Positions 21,608-33,768 of a DNA stretch of 64,000 nt are shown here, piece after piece (within the stretch, counting starts at the first letter, position 1; each line of letters begins with the position of its first letter). Below the pieces are notes generated by a model. It made no database searches. It saw nothing but the letters and a program-made list of their open reading frames with translations, and had not been told where the DNA came from. A program made the translations under genes and the position numbers. Source of the stretch: Eucalyptus grandis (taxonomy: Eukaryota > Streptophyta > Magnoliopsida > Myrtales > Myrtaceae); assembly GCF_016545825.1 (NCBI RefSeq), contig NC_052622.1:45800770-45864769 (forward strand). The letters are read 5' to 3'.

Positions 21608-23747
21608 ATATAATAAAGGAAGGCGGCAGATGGGCTCGGCCATGGCTTGTCTCGAGTTCTGCAGAGCCTCGAGGAATCAATAATGGCGAAAACCCATTAA
21701 AGAATTGATTGGGAGAAACCAAAGTTTCAGATCTTCCAAGAAAGATTTGGACGGCATGAGATTCTTTTATTTGAAGGGTGATTAAGGTTTAAACAGATCA
21801 TGGTTGAGTCGAGTCTACATTTGTGTAGACAACATTGTCTATCATGTACACGAGCCGGTCGTTCCTCTAGTATCGCCAGACTAATCCACTTGTTGCAAGA
21901 AATATGTTGGTCGTAGAGTAATTCCGTCGCCTGCATTTCATCCGATGATTGGAGGATTCACGGACACCTCGTGGACTGCTCGACTCGATGCCTTACCATG
22001 CGGGGAATCTGCCAGCTGATTTTAGGTACTCTTCCATTTTTAAAACCGCATCTCTTTCCGTGCCTATAGACCTTCTAATGGAGTTGGTAAGTGTCAAAAA
22101 GGACGAAGATGCCTTCTTTGGCATGTGGCTAGTAATTGTTCATTGAGCTAAACTAAAGTCAGGGAGCCGTTTTAGCTTGCCTTTTCTCATTGTAAGTTAT
22201 TGTCCTGAAGATGAAAGCAGAGTTTTGGCAGAGCATGTGCTTCGATGCATTTCCCCCCCAAGTTGTCACCGGTACCATACCCTGCCACCGGGAACCCACC
22301 CCAACACAGCACAGACCCAATCAATTCTCACATTCTTGCTGGTCTTCTGTCTTCGGAAGGAACCAAAGTGACACCAGAACAAAGAATCTGAACATGTTTA
22401 GGTTTGCCTAGGAGTACAGCCCCCGACGTGGAAAGAAAATTCCAGGCCATGAATCTAGTCGTCTATGGAGGGAATTTCTATAGATTTCATGCCAATCTGA
22501 CCAGCTTTCGTGTATCCAAAATGGGCTATGATGAGTGATGTGGTTGTGGTGACAGTACTGCTGGTGTCCTTGGTAGACAAGGGGACAGTAGATGGACAAA
22601 TGAGAATTGTGACCAGTAATTGTGAGGGGCTTGCGGTTAGGACAAGAAAATTCCATCAGCAGAGAAGAGACATGGCCTGAGATTCAGAGGTCCATGTGGG
22701 AATTATTCCACTTGCTTCCCTGTTCACCAGCATCCTTCTAAATTTAAATGGGAAGAGCTAAATTCGATTGATATCTAAATTAGACTTTTGTTTCATGAAT
22801 TAAAACAAAAGGACGATAAATGTATCAGTAAAACTGAACATTGAGACCTCAGTAATTCTAACCTCAACGGCGGGCTGGGCGGGCCGAGCAGGGCTGATCT
22901 TCGACTTATCAGTCAGGATATGTGCAGAAGAAATACTTGTAGTAAGGGTAAACTCATGTAAACAGGCGCCTCCCTGCAATCAACAGACATAAGATCAGAA
23001 ACATACGAGGCTTTCACATTTCAACTTGCTCTTTTTAGTCGTAGCTATATGGCTTATTGCATTTGAGTGTCGGTTCCGCATAAAGAGATTAATTAGTCCT
23101 AATCCCCTAATATACGTATCGTCGATGTGAAAATGTCGAAATTCCATGACAACTTCTGCATTTCTTTAATTTGAAGTACAGGATTCAATACAATGATGTG
23201 AATCAACTGAGTATGCTCTGCTAGTGCTCGTACAGGAAAGTAAGATGGCATTCTTCCAATTATCTAGTGACTTAGAAAGGTTGATGATCATATGTAAGGA
23301 TTTAAAGCTTGTCAGCATTTGATTCACACGATGTTCTCTCTTATCATGGATCAGGGGAAAAAATTCCAAGATCATTGTTCATGAAATAAAGCCGAAGCTC
23401 ATCTTGTCATTTCAGTTCTTCCGCAATTGAGGAAGAATTGCCAAGGAGCGATTTGGAATCTTTGGTAGTTCACCTAAAACTTAGTCTTAAATGGGTTGGT
23501 TTTTCAAATTATCAACCTGTAGTCTCTTTTCAGCGTCTGTTAACCTATAAATCGCTAGGCAGCGCATCAGCTATGCACTTGGCATGTATCTGATATATTC
23601 GTTGTATAAATTGAATGTGAAAGAAGCGGCTGCATGAATGACTTGTATAATAAACTGTATACATGTTTGTATTCATTGTATAGTGGGAATGTCTGAACTA
23701 TCCATACATCTCAAAATTGGGGTTTATGAATATAGGCAATTGCTCTT
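21608..23747. other. Intergenic region between DUF241 C and D
   Basis: No gene, clear transposon end or long repeat recognised. Short open frames here have no conserved composition. Confidence 0.4.
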
Positions 23748-24653
23748 TTAATGGGAGATAATGTTCAAAAGAGAGGCCCTTGTTCTAATCAGTCTCCTGT
23801 AGAGACCCTCCAAGGCATTCTCAATTCCACCAATGCTCATCTCCAGAGCCCCTAACTGATGTTGTGTGCTCTGCAACTTCTCGCTATCAAACCCGTCATT
23901 CGCACCGTGTTTACGTAGAGCAAAGAGCGATGCATCCACATATTCAAATTCATTCGCATCTTCTTGGTTTGCGTCTTCAGATGCTACCGCTCCTCTGTGC
24001 ACCAACCGTGACATCAGTGACCACTTGCTTTGCTTGCTCCTTGGCACTGGCATTGCCAAGAATGATACGATAGACTGGAAGACCGAAGTGCTCACAGTAT
24101 CGACTTCACTTAGCACTCTCGCTAATGATGAGAGTTGGGGATCATCAACGAGAAGTGTGGAAGCTCCACGCAAGCTCACTCCCATAATTTGCTTCAGCCT
24201 TCTGGCCTCCTTCCTCATTCTCTTCCTGAAGTTGGCATAATCGGAGAACACCGCCTCAATGCTCGAATCACCTTTTCTCCGCCGGAGCACAGATTGGAGG
24301 GCTTGGACATGCTCTTTGATCTGCATCAGCATTTCCCTCATGGACCCGCAAACGTCAAGAAGCCGGATTGATCCTTCCAATAGTCCATTGGTGCAGCTTC
24401 GTCCATGGACGCAAGAGAGGGCTTGCTGCGTTGATGACATGTTGAGGAGGTCACCAAGGGAAATGTACAGCTCCTCTAGGCCCGATAGCCCGGCCAGGAC
24501 TGACCTGGAAGACGGTGTCCGGTACTTCACCTCCAATGATTTGAGCTTGTTGAGCTCAATATCGATCCTGTGTGTCGTTGGATGAGTTCTTGAAGGGAAG
24601 CTAATTGACCTGGCATTGTATTTGCTATTGCTCTTGGCTGAGAAGCTAGCCAT
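23748..24653 (-). CDS. DUF241 family protein (copy D)
   Basis: Intact single exon, 301 aa from the Met-Ala start; another ATG two codons upstream (24659) would add Met-Gln. N-terminal YNARSISFPSRTHPTTHRID; central IRLLDVCGSMREMLMQIKEH, LQSVLRRRKGDS; basic NFRKRMRKEARRLKQIMG; hydrophobic VFQSIVSFLAMPV before KWSLMSRLVHRG; C-terminal LEGLYRRLIRTRASLLNIIS. DUF241 family, function unknown. Its leader is distinctive: a run of about a dozen GCA codon-like triplets (24662-24697) sits immediately 5' of the start on the transcript strand. Confidence 0.92.
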   Translation of the reverse strand: MASFSAKSNSKYNARSISFPSRTHPTTHRIDIELNKLKSLEVKYRTPSSRSVLAGLSGLEELYISLGDLLNMSSTQQALSCVHGRSCTNGLLEGSIRLLDVCGSMREMLMQIKEHVQALQSVLRRRKGDSSIEAVFSDYANFRKRMRKEARRLKQIMGVSLRGASTLLVDDPQLSSLARVLSEVDTVSTSVFQSIVSFLAMPVPRSKQSKWSLMSRLVHRGAVASEDANQEDANEFEYVDASLFALRKHGANDGFDSEKLQSTQHQLGALEMSIGGIENALEGLYRRLIRTRASLLNIISH

Positions 24654-24660
24654 TTGCATT

Positions 24661-24661
<1 letters not shown>

Positions 24662-24699
<38 letters not shown>

Positions 24700-24708
24700 C
24701 TTCTTCTT
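24662..24708 (-). repeat. CAG/GCA trinucleotide repeat in the 5' leader of DUF241 D
   Basis: Plus strand reads CTG repeated about 12 times, then CTT repeated 4 times. On the transcript strand this is (GAA)n followed by (GCA)n, ending a few bases before the ATG. Such a tract could vary in length between individuals and affect initiation. Confidence 0.8.
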
Positions 24709-24776
24709 CTAACTGTTGCTTTTAATTTTTCTTGCTTTCAATTGGGACTAACAAGACACAGCCAACGCCACGACCC

Positions 24777-24784
24777 TATAAATA
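24777..24784 (-). promoter_or_regulatory. Possible TATA-like element of DUF241 copy D
   Basis: Minus strand reads TTTATTTATAGG, a TATA-like sequence in reversed form, about 125 bp upstream of the start. The greater distance fits the inserted triplet repeat. Weaker than in the other copies. Confidence 0.35.
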
Positions 24785-24974
24785 AAACCGTCTTCGAAGA
24801 ACTTTGAGGAGACACAAGACTGTGACATGCTAATTCAGCGATGTCGTGACCACGTGGATCAAGAATGGGCTATCGATAATGCTAATAATTAAAGAAAAGG
24901 GCGTTAGGTGTCCCGTGCTAATTCGTCGTTTTGCAAGTTTGTGCAGCGAAATGATATAAAACAAGAAATAGAAA

Positions 24975-25033
24975 GTGAAGAGTCAGCTTCATGTCTCGCC
25001 TCCAAATTTGCCACATTACCCACCATGGCGGAA
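24975..25033 (-). promoter_or_regulatory. Conserved upstream block of DUF241 copy D
   Basis: Plus-strand words GAGTCAGCTTCATGTCTCGC, then TCCAAATTTGCCACATTACC and CACCATGG. Same order as in B, C, E, F and G, about 322-380 bp from the start. Confidence 0.5.
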
Positions 25034-25836
25034 TCAATAATGGAGGCTGCAAAGGTGTCCGGACATGGCTGTCGTTGAATCACAGCAGAATCCCATTAAA
25101 GAAAACCGTGCAAGAAATAGAAATTCCAGTTTAAAGGGTAGATTAAGAAGTCGAGGAGGCCATGATTAAGCACTCATCAGTACTAAATCCACGCTGCCGA
25201 TGTGCACGAGCGGGTTGTTAATCTACTGTTTCCGAGGTCATTATCAGGGAGGCCCTGGCCAGATCATCGTGTCCCTGCATCCGCCCTCAAATGATTTCGA
25301 AAGATCCAAGGGGAGACAGCGACGCTACACACCTCAACACGTGTACGAAGGAGCATGCTCTTCACGTCCATGGCAACACGTGGCGATCGAGAATGGGGTT
25401 GGCGTGGCAAGGTGCAATGATAAACGAGCAGAAAGCTAAGACGAGCAGAAAGCTGGGAGGTAGATCTAGTTGGTGAGCTCGCACGCCATTCGCCCATCAT
25501 AAAGTGGACAGAAGGTGAATATCTTCGAAAATATCCTTTTCCATTTCGTCTTGAACCGACGTAATAGCCCCACCAAAGTGACACGTTTTCTGCAGTTGAG
25601 CACGACCAGACGATGGACCTGAAAAACTCGGGGATATATGGGGGGATATTCTTTGTTTGGTACAGAATGGTAGATTAAAATCATGTCGACATTTCCGAGA
25701 CTGTTGAGCTGGACTTTCTCCATCAATGGAATGTAAACCCAAAAGCTTAAACTCATTTGATGAAGGAGATTTTGTAAAGTTTAGATTTTAACAGTGTCTC
25801 CATTGCGCACACCAAATTTGGGCTCTGATCTTTATA
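25034..25836. other. Intergenic region upstream of DUF241 D
   Basis: No gene recognised; short frames on both strands lack family features. Confidence 0.35.
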
Positions 25837-26429
25837 GAGAAAATTATCTAAAAAAATCTTAAATTAATTATACTTTTGACAATTCAATTATAAGCTTTTT
25901 AATTTTGTCAATTTAGTCATACATGTTTTTACTTCTTCTCAATTAAGTCCATTGGGCCAATTTTCTTAGAAATTGTTGACATTACGGTAAGATTGACATG
26001 ACACTTTTTAATATATTTTAATTTTTTTGTTTTTCTTTTTACTTTTCTTTTTTTGGGGGGTTGGGGTTAGGGCTAGCAATGTGTCGCCAACCACGAGTGA
26101 GCCACCCTCACCCGACCCTTGCTTTTGGCTGGCAAGTGTTCGCGGCAGCACTCGTCAGCACTAACCCTAACCCTCCCCTCCCCCTAAAAAAAAAAAAGAG
26201 GACGATAAAAGTAAAAGAAAAGAAGAAAAAACATTAAAATTCAAAATAATTATTAAAAAGTGCCACGTCAATATTGATCAGCTACGTTAATATTTTCTAG
26301 CTAAAATTGATCAAATCGACTCAATTAGCAAGAAATGAAAAATATTTATAATCGAATTGATAAAATTAAAAGGTTTATGACTGAATTAGCAAAAGTATAT
26401 TAGATTTATGACCGTTAAATAATTCTCTC
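25837..26429. mobile_element. TIR element of the GGGAAAA(T/G)TACC family
   Basis: Left end GAGAAAATTATCTAAAAAAA and the right end in reverse (GAGAGAATTATTTAA) are inverted repeats. Inside, the subterminal phrase ACTTTTGACAATTCAATTATA is mirrored on the right as in the copies at 9218-10821 and 58788-59524. The core at about 26045-26190 is GC-rich. No coding capacity. Confidence 0.5.
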
Positions 26430-27955
26430 ATCCTCCAATGCTCATCACCACGACAAGCCTCGTTAGTGGCAATGACAAGAAGCTTGGGCTCAGTGTCAAG
26501 CCCATCGCCACCTTGTGAGTTTCATAAAGAAGGAGAAAGTGCCTATTAAGGACACACAGGAATAATGTTACCATCTGCCGTCTCGATTGCCCGCGTCGGC
26601 AGCAGCAATGGTGAGTCAAAATCATTGAGAGAATGACAGTTGGATGCAATGGAAAACGGTGGTTGCGAATGCTGCGTGCACCATAAGAGGAAGAGGGGAC
26701 AGACAACAAGTAAGTGTTAGGGCTTAGTGGGGTAGTCAATTGGTGTGGGCAGAAACATCTCTATTTTGAAAATCAATATACTCACTGACCAACTTCCAAT
26801 TGAATAGGGTCATAATAAATGAATTACTTTCTCTAGAAAAGTTCTATAATGTTGATGGGCTCAAGACCCCAATAGAGTTCCGCACTGTGGGTCGATATTT
26901 CCAGGCCATGGTCTATGTAGTACCAATACAGACACATGACACGCGACACGTCATTTCTAAAAAAATAGAGAATTTCGACATGTTCCAACACATTATATAT
27001 TAAATATATATTTTTATATATAAATGAAAAAATAAATAATAATAATAATAAAAAGAGCATAGAATTAATTTATACTAAAAATATTAATCCAACATTTGTT
27101 AATATTATTCATTGTTTTAATTTGATAGAGATTGAATGAGAAATTCAAAAATTGCAAATATGAAAGAGTAAACTTGAGGAACATGTTTTGTTTTCTTATA
27201 CTTGTTGGAGGTTTTGTGAGATTTCTTATAGTCCTAGATAGAGTTTGGAGTTCATGATATAGACTAGCTTGGAGCTTCTCTGCAAAACAAGATTTGAGAA
27301 AAATGAAAATTCAGGACAAGAACTCTCGAAATATGACCAAAAGAAAATGAAATCACTAAATTTGCCACGGAAAATGTGAAAAATAACTCACAAGCCAATA
27401 ACATAGACCAGAAGAGATAACTCGCAAGCGATACTTGCGAGAGGCGGAAAGAAGCAAAAAAAATTATAACTTAAAAGAATGTGAGGGCAACAGAATGTCA
27501 CCGACGAGAAGAGGGGTGTTCCATCGTCGTTAATAGGAAGATTAGAACTTATAAGTGAGAACCTTGAGAGTAAAAATTTTCTTCTTTCCCTTTTATTTTT
27601 GTTATTTTCATTATTTTTTCATATATTTACATTTTGACCCCTCAAGTGTTGAAAATTTTTATAATTGATCCCGTGCGTGTCGGAATCGCATGTCGAAATT
27701 TCAGACTCGCGTGTCGGAGTGTGTTGAGAAGAGTTGACAACGTGTCGGATTTTCCGACACTTGTTGATTGCATGTTGGACACATGTCGGAGTGTCAGACA
27801 CAACTCGAAAGCTTTCGGAGAGTATCGATGCTTCTTAGGCCATGATGCAAGGAGGCACAAGCACGAAGTCTTGTGTTCAGCCTCAATTGGCCTGGGCCTT
27901 GGACTCAAGTCCACAAACGCCGGACTCAAGACCAAACATAGAAAAATAAAGCGCG

Positions 27956-27956
<1 letters not shown>
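26430..27956. other. Intergenic region with TGTCGGA-rich repeat
   Basis: AT-rich spacer. At 27670-27810 the words GTGTCGGA, CATGTCG and TTCCGACACT recur in both orientations, as in the ends of some plant repeats. No reading frame of note. Confidence 0.35.

Positions 27957-28028
<72 letters not shown>
27957..28028. repeat. Compound microsatellite (CA)n(TA)n
   Basis: About 20 CA units followed directly by about 14 TA units. Read-through frames over it are artefacts. Confidence 0.9.
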
Positions 28029-28029
<1 letters not shown>

Positions 28030-28363
28030 TTTTTTAATTCATATTTTAATCAAATACCGGAAAACGACTTCTTGAAAAATATTTTTCAAAATTGTCTTAT
28101 TTTTCGCGAAATAAACGAAACCTAAATATGTACATAATCATGTCATAGATTCAATTCTTTTCCTCTATCCTTGTTTTGTTGTTTTTGTAGTAACATCATG
28201 AACTTGGTAGTGGTTAATTATTATCAATTAGAGATATCGAAATGCCATGTTGGAAGCATGAGCTATCTATATAATATTATTTTATATTGTTTTTACTGTA
28301 TAAATGATGCGTATCTCCATGCATATTACAAGGAACAAAATTGGGCAATTGAAAAATTTTCCT

Positions 28364-29281
28364 TCATTGTGACATGATGTTCAAAAGAGAGGTCCTGGTT
28401 CCAATCAAGCATCTATACAAGCCCTCTAAAGCATCCTCAATCCTTCCAATCTCAATCTCTAAATCCTCCAATTTATATTGTGACCTGCAACTTCTCACCA
28501 GCCACACCTTCTCTTGAAATCTGCTTGCAAATTGTGGTGAGGGCAAAATCCACACATTCCAACTCATTCACATCCTCTTGCTTCTCTTCTTGATCACATG
28601 AGAATTCCCCCTTTGGATAAACCAATTTGGAAACTACGGACCACTTGCTAATTTGCCCATTGGACCTTAACACTAGCGTTGCCAAGATTGACAGCATAGA
28701 TTGGAAAATTGAAGTGCTCAACAAATTAGCATCTCTCACCACTCTCAACACTGATGAGAGGTGCTGATTTAATTCTCCCGTTGACGATCTTCAAATTTGG
28801 TCACCATCTTCCTTAGTGCTGCTATCAATCTTTTGGCATCCTTCTTCATTCTCTTCTTGAAGTTAGCGTATTCCTCAACACCCGTCTCAATGCCTGGGTT
28901 CGCCCCTTCTCCGCCGGAGAGCAGATTGGAGCACGCGCATATGTTCCTTAAGGTGCAACAAGGTTTGCCCCGAGTAGTCACAAAAATCTAGTAGCTGGAT
29001 TGATCCAACAGCTCATTGACGAATCACTCCTGTTGGCTGCAAGAGAGCAATTGTTGGATTGATCTCATCTTGAGGAGATCATCCAAGCAAATATACACCC
29101 CCTCGAGGCCCAAAAGCCCAGCGAAGACCGACCCAGATGACGAAGTCGAGGCCTTGTTCCTTGATGATTCTAACTTATTGATCAAACCAAAGATCCTGAG
29201 AGTGGTGGGATGGGATCTTGAGGGAAAGCAAGTTGACCTAACATGGTAGTTGCTTTTGCATTTAAATGAAGAAATAGCCAT
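28364..29281 (-). pseudogene. DUF241 family pseudogene (copy E)
   Basis: Aligns along its whole length with F and G but is broken. Compared with them I see a nonsense codon (TGA) at 29024-29026, a 4-nt deletion near 29006, a 1-nt insertion near 28894-28905, a 1-nt loss near 28768 and a 2-nt loss near 28485. The changes sum to a multiple of three, so the last segment (LEGLYRCLIGTRTSLLNIMS) is back in the original frame. The start (MAISSFKCKSNYHVRS) and a TATA box are still present. The longest surviving N-terminal product would be about 85 residues. This copy is decaying while its neighbours are intact. Confidence 0.9.
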
Positions 29282-29352
29282 TTTTTTTTTATCTTTCTTT
29301 CATTGCTTCCGCTGTCAAGGTTTGGGATGCCATCAAAAATTGAAGTTCAGCC

Positions 29353-29360
29353 TACTTATA
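29353..29360 (-). promoter_or_regulatory. TATA box of DUF241 pseudogene E
   Basis: TATAAGTA on the minus strand, 72-79 bp upstream of the old start at 29281; the same variant as in copy G. Confidence 0.55.
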
Positions 29361-29400
29361 CGATCAATTAAAGAGAGATGGTTGCTCCATGTCAAACGTC

Positions 29401-29436
<36 letters not shown>
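29401..29436. repeat. (CT)n microsatellite upstream of copy E
   Basis: About 18 CT units on the plus strand. Shorter CT tracts occur at the same place upstream of F (about 42833-42852) and G, so the expansion is specific to this copy. Confidence 0.85.
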
Positions 29437-29440
<4 letters not shown>

Positions 29441-29542
29441 TATGTAGTCACATATGTGGCCAACATGGTCCAAATGATTTGATGTTCATTTCTAAATCAA
29501 TTTAAATAATTTACCAAAAAAATCAATTTAAATATTGGAAAA

Positions 29543-29605
29543 GAGTGACTGACTCACCCCCATTCTTTGCCTCCTAATATTGCCACATTACCCCCATCAT
29601 TGGAA
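29543..29605 (-). promoter_or_regulatory. Conserved upstream block of pseudogene E
   Basis: Plus-strand words GAGTGACTGACTCACCCCCA, then TTGCCTCC, TTGCCACATTACCCCCATCA and TTGGAAT. Nearly identical to the blocks of F and G. Confidence 0.5.
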
Positions 29606-31229
29606 TATTAAATTAAAGCTAAATTAAATATGGATCTGCCATGGTTGTCTCGATTTCCCAGACCTCCCATGAGAAAACAAATGCATTAAAGATATCACGA
29701 TCGCAGATTTTTAGCAGGCAAAGAATAATTTACGGCGTAAGATTTTTGTTGAGGGTAATTAATAAATTGGAGCGTCGTAATCAAGCCACGCTAGGTCGTT
29801 CAACCTGTTTGTTTGTTGTGCGCGCGAGTGACGTGCTTTCTAAACATTGTTAATGAGAAGTTCGGTGAATTTAATTTTCTATTTCGGGGTTTTTTTGTTT
29901 TTTAAGGAAACACTTGGAGCTTTCTCATTTTAGTTATTGACAACCCACATGAAACTGAAATGTAACTAATGATCCCTTTTTTGCCTGACTTTAATCAACG
30001 ATCTTATCAAAGGAAAGGGTTGCTGGCTTCTGAAGTTGCCGAGCCGTCGTGATTTGAGACTAGCGCCAAAGAGGCGAAAAGCGCTAGAATATGGCCTAGT
30101 TTGGTGTGGCCAAGGCAGGAAGTAACATGACGAATTACTCTAAAAAAAAAAAATCGATGGGATTTGTAACATTTTTGCATTAACTCACTCAAAGTATTGT
30201 CTACTTTGACGCATTTTATACTGAAACTCACAACTTTGTTTTTTGACGTACAAACATACACTCTTCAAGAGACTATTTATTCTGATAGTGTCTTAGCCTA
30301 AAAACGCTTAGAAGTTTCAAAGCAAATCTAGCCATTACATCAAGAAACACTTTCATAAATTAATTCCAATTTTTACATATATTCTAGAATCATTCCACCA
30401 CACACCTATTAAAGGAGGTCCTGCTCTAATACCATATTATGATATTCCTAAATTAACTTGCTTGGGTTATTATTGGCTTTGTCCTATCCTTACTGAACCT
30501 TGCAGTTTTGTCCTTTGACTTACAAGTAGACACTTTTCCATAGGTCACCCATCTTAATAGTACTCTAATTTGAGTGCACTTAATTTTGAGTTAATTCAAA
30601 TTTTCACATATATATCCAAGCAAGCTCTTCCTCTGTTTGGTGTGCAATTCGGTTCATTTCTGCCCTCTTCACCTTCTTGTAAACCTGCTAAGAGCTACTC
30701 ATTATATAAGCCCTATGCTCTCGACGACTGCTCTCCACCCTCTTAATCAAGTCGTTTTTTTCTTTTCCTTTACTAGTCATCAATTTTCTTTTAGGATCAT
30801 AAATGAACTTCTCATTTGAAAGGATGTTGCATTTCAATAAAGAAGAGAGTGCAAAATCAGTTAACTTTAAATACAAGTTCTTTTTATTCCTTGAAAAAGT
30901 CTTAAATGGAAGGGGAGTGATAGCTCTGGCACATGAGAAAGTTTGAACAAGATAAGACTTTGGATGATAGAAGGGCGAGATTGAGGTGGGAAATAGGAGA
31001 AGTATCATTGAGCGGTATGAGCTAACACTGACGAGGACGTCATTTTATTGAGTTTATAATTTACCTGGCCTTTCATCGGTTGGGTTGTACCCTCTTTGGC
31101 GATTCATAGCGCAACACCACTCCTAAATAGCATCATTATTCACTGTACTTCTTTCGGAGGTTTTGGCCACTTTTGTATGGGCCGAGTCCAACTAGGTTTG
31201 CCAAATAAAATCTAAGACATTTCTAACTG
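29606..31229. other. Duplicated upstream flank of copy E, with a copia-like remnant
   Basis: From about 29620 to 30200 this matches the upstream flanks of F (43075-43690) and G (48625-49200); shared words include ATAATTTACGGC, TTGTTTGTTG and GTTGCCGAGCC. The match resumes near 30802 (ATGAACTTCTCATTTGAAAGG versus 49136). The stretch between carries a tRNA-Met-type primer binding site, so a Ty1/copia remnant has probably been inserted. Confidence 0.5.
30419..30434 (-). mobile_element. Primer-binding-site-like sequence of a Ty1/copia remnant
   Basis: Minus strand reads TGGTATTAGAGCAGG, one base from the initiator tRNA-Met complement (TGGTATCAGAGC) used by many plant copia elements. It lies inside DNA that interrupts the E flank relative to G. 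No reverse transcriptase domains remain. Confidence 0.45.
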
Positions 31230-31232
31230 TAA

Positions 31233-32003
31233 GGCCCATTTTGTTCAGCATTTGGAATGAGTTTTTGGGCTCTAAAGGGGTTTGGCCAAATACAACCATG
31301 TTTGGTTCAATTTTTTGGACAACTTTAGCAAAATGCAATTGCATCTCCAAATGGCTCTATGAACCTTTACCCCAAAGCAGTTTCGGAGGTACTTTGGGAA
31401 GTTGCATCTTCGGAATGCAAGTCATGAATATTGTTCATCTTTTTTTAAGAAAGAACAGAGGCCGACGACCGTCAACCAAGGAGTTGCCCATGCCAGCAAC
31501 TGCCACTCGAGGGTCACAGCCACCCATCGACCGTCGTTTGAGGTCGTGCAACCTCAGGCAAGGCGGCCTGAGGTTGCGTGACCTTAGGCGTCACCTAGGT
31601 CACACGACCTAGGCATTGCTTAAGGTCTGGCGACCCCAGGCGGCAATCGCCTAGGTTCGCGTGATATAGGCGACGGTTGCCTGAGGTTCACGACTCAGGC
31701 AGTCGTTGTCTGGGTTGGCGCAAGTCGCTAGACCTCAGGCAAGGTCGTTCAATGGCCAAATCTGGCCACCGGTGGCTAAATTTAAAAAAAAAAATTGAAA
31801 CTTTTTTTTTAATGAAAAATTTAGCAAAAAACATTTGCAAAATGTAATTTTCACCAAACGGTATTTAAGCCAAACTTGTTTTGCAATGTAGTTTAAAATT
31901 ATCATTTACCAAATGCTATTTTCATTTCCAAAAGCTCTTGTAGTCCAAAGATATTTGTATTTTCTTAAGGACATTTGCCCAAAGCTAAACCAAACGGGCC
32001 TAA
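31233..32003. mobile_element. TIR element with TAA target duplication
   Basis: Left end GGCCCATTTTGTTCAGC and right end in reverse GGCCCGTTTGGTTTAGC are inverted repeats, flanked directly by TAA on both sides (31230-31232 and 32004-32006). TAA/TTA target sites and GGCC ends are typical of PIF/Harbinger-type MITEs. The core (31455-31770) is GC-rich with repeated CCTCAGGC, CCTAGGC and GGTTGC words. No transposase. Confidence 0.65.
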
Positions 32004-32006
32004 TCG

Positions 32007-32848
32007 TAGTTCATGGAGAAGGAAATAGGCAAATAAAATAATTATCCTATTGGTTAGAGTATTTTATGTTGGCCCGACAATTTCTATTGTGTGATTAAAT
32101 ATTACATGTCAATAATCAGTGTCATCTTGTGTCATCAAAGTATTTCATGGTATTGATAAATTTCCATTATTAAAATGGATGAAACATCAAAGTCATAGAA
32201 GTTACTAGTTAGTCAATTGTTTTATGTCGAATTTAAAATTTCTTAACAAATCATTGTCTTTTGAAATCCTACTCTTGCATCGAGTTAAAAGGGGTAGGTT
32301 TTGTTGCCGCCTGTGTTGCAAAACTATAGAAGAAATAACGTATTGGAGGAAAAATATATAATATTGTTTATTGCAATCAAAAAATAATATAACTCCAAAA
32401 AAACAATAACAAAAAATAAATAGGAAGTGAGGTACAACTAATTGAATCTCCTTAACGACATTAGTTCCTGCCAATGATATTAAATGGCTTTAGGAACCAT
32501 GTCTCTAAAGATGCAGCACCTTGAATTTGTCTGAATTAACACTATGTAACATGACTCTGTCGAACACTTCTTAAAGTTAATACACTTAGAGAAAAAATTG
32601 AAGTGAGGATATGCAGGTGATTTAGGTGATAAATGGATTGAAGAATTTTAAATCTACTAATAGAGATGAGAAATGTACATAAGAAATACATGAACTATAA
32701 AGATATAAAAATTAAATAGATACAATAATTCAAAAGATATATGAACTCAAAAGATACACAAACTGATGACGTGTATATCATTTTGTTTATTCTCATTGAT
32801 TCATTAACCCATTGTAATTATAACAATTTGAGCATCATGGCGGACATT
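32007..32848. other. Intergenic region, no recognised gene
   Basis: AT-rich DNA between the TIR element and the first X block. No conserved frame or repeat boundary seen. Confidence 0.35.
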
Positions 32849-33724
32849 TATCCTCTTTGTTGTCACTCTTGGATAACAACAACTCACACTTAAAACCTAG
32901 ATGAGAAAGCATAATTATTAAATTGCAATAATATAGTCGTGCACCTGGTCGGCATCAAGTTAACATTATAATAAGTAAGAAATTATATTATTGCTGATTA
33001 AGATAATAATAATCATATTGAAATTTGAGAATTTGAGTTACAAATCAATGAGGGCAAGACGACAATGCATCCACAACGATGAAGATTATACCAGACCACT
33101 AAAAAAACGAGTCATTACTACATAAACTCGGTGCATGCTACCTCAAAACATGTGCGTCGAATCATGTCATAAATTTTTCTTGCAAGGCATGTGTATATTT
33201 CCATCAAATTTATCGCAAATTCAACTTTATAATTAAACTGAAAAGTTGAATTGCCCGAGCGATAAAGTCTATATGACCCTCAACTAGACGCTATACAGGG
33301 AAGCACTCCGCACGTTATGTAGTAATTCCTCTGGACAATATTAGAGAGATAACGCACTAAATAAGACGCTTTAATTACCCAATCATGATATACGTTGAAT
33401 CCGTCCTTTAAAACAAGTCTGTACAACATAATAATAATAATAACTCAATTTTTTTTTTATATCTCATCAATCAACCGACACAAGTTTTATGCGAATTTAG
33501 CTAGCGTAAAATCCAAATCAGCTAAAAATATCTGTGTCTCACGAAAAACATTAACTATCTTTTTGGTCACTATTAGAGAGGGGTAATCATTGAATCTTTG
33601 TTTAATATGGTACTTGCTTCTGTCCTTTGGGGACAAGAACCCAACAGGCCGAATTTATTCGAATACTTTAATTATCTTTAGAAAACTACATGCAGATGAA
33701 TAAGACAACAAAAACATTATATAC

Positions 33725-33729
<5 letters not shown>

Positions 33730-33768
<39 letters not shown>
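33730..33768. repeat. (GT)n microsatellite
   Basis: About 19 GT units on the plus strand inside X block 1; the matching position in X block 2 (near 45375) has only a short TA tract. Confidence 0.9.

Noticed and set aside
26040..26190. Telomere-like words (GGGGTTAGGG, CCCTAACCCT)
   Set aside because: Only one or two irregular units in each direction inside a TIR element core; not a TTTAGGG array.
27634..28125. 163-codon plus-strand frame
   Set aside because: Half of it is the (CA)n(TA)n microsatellite; the rest has no conserved features.
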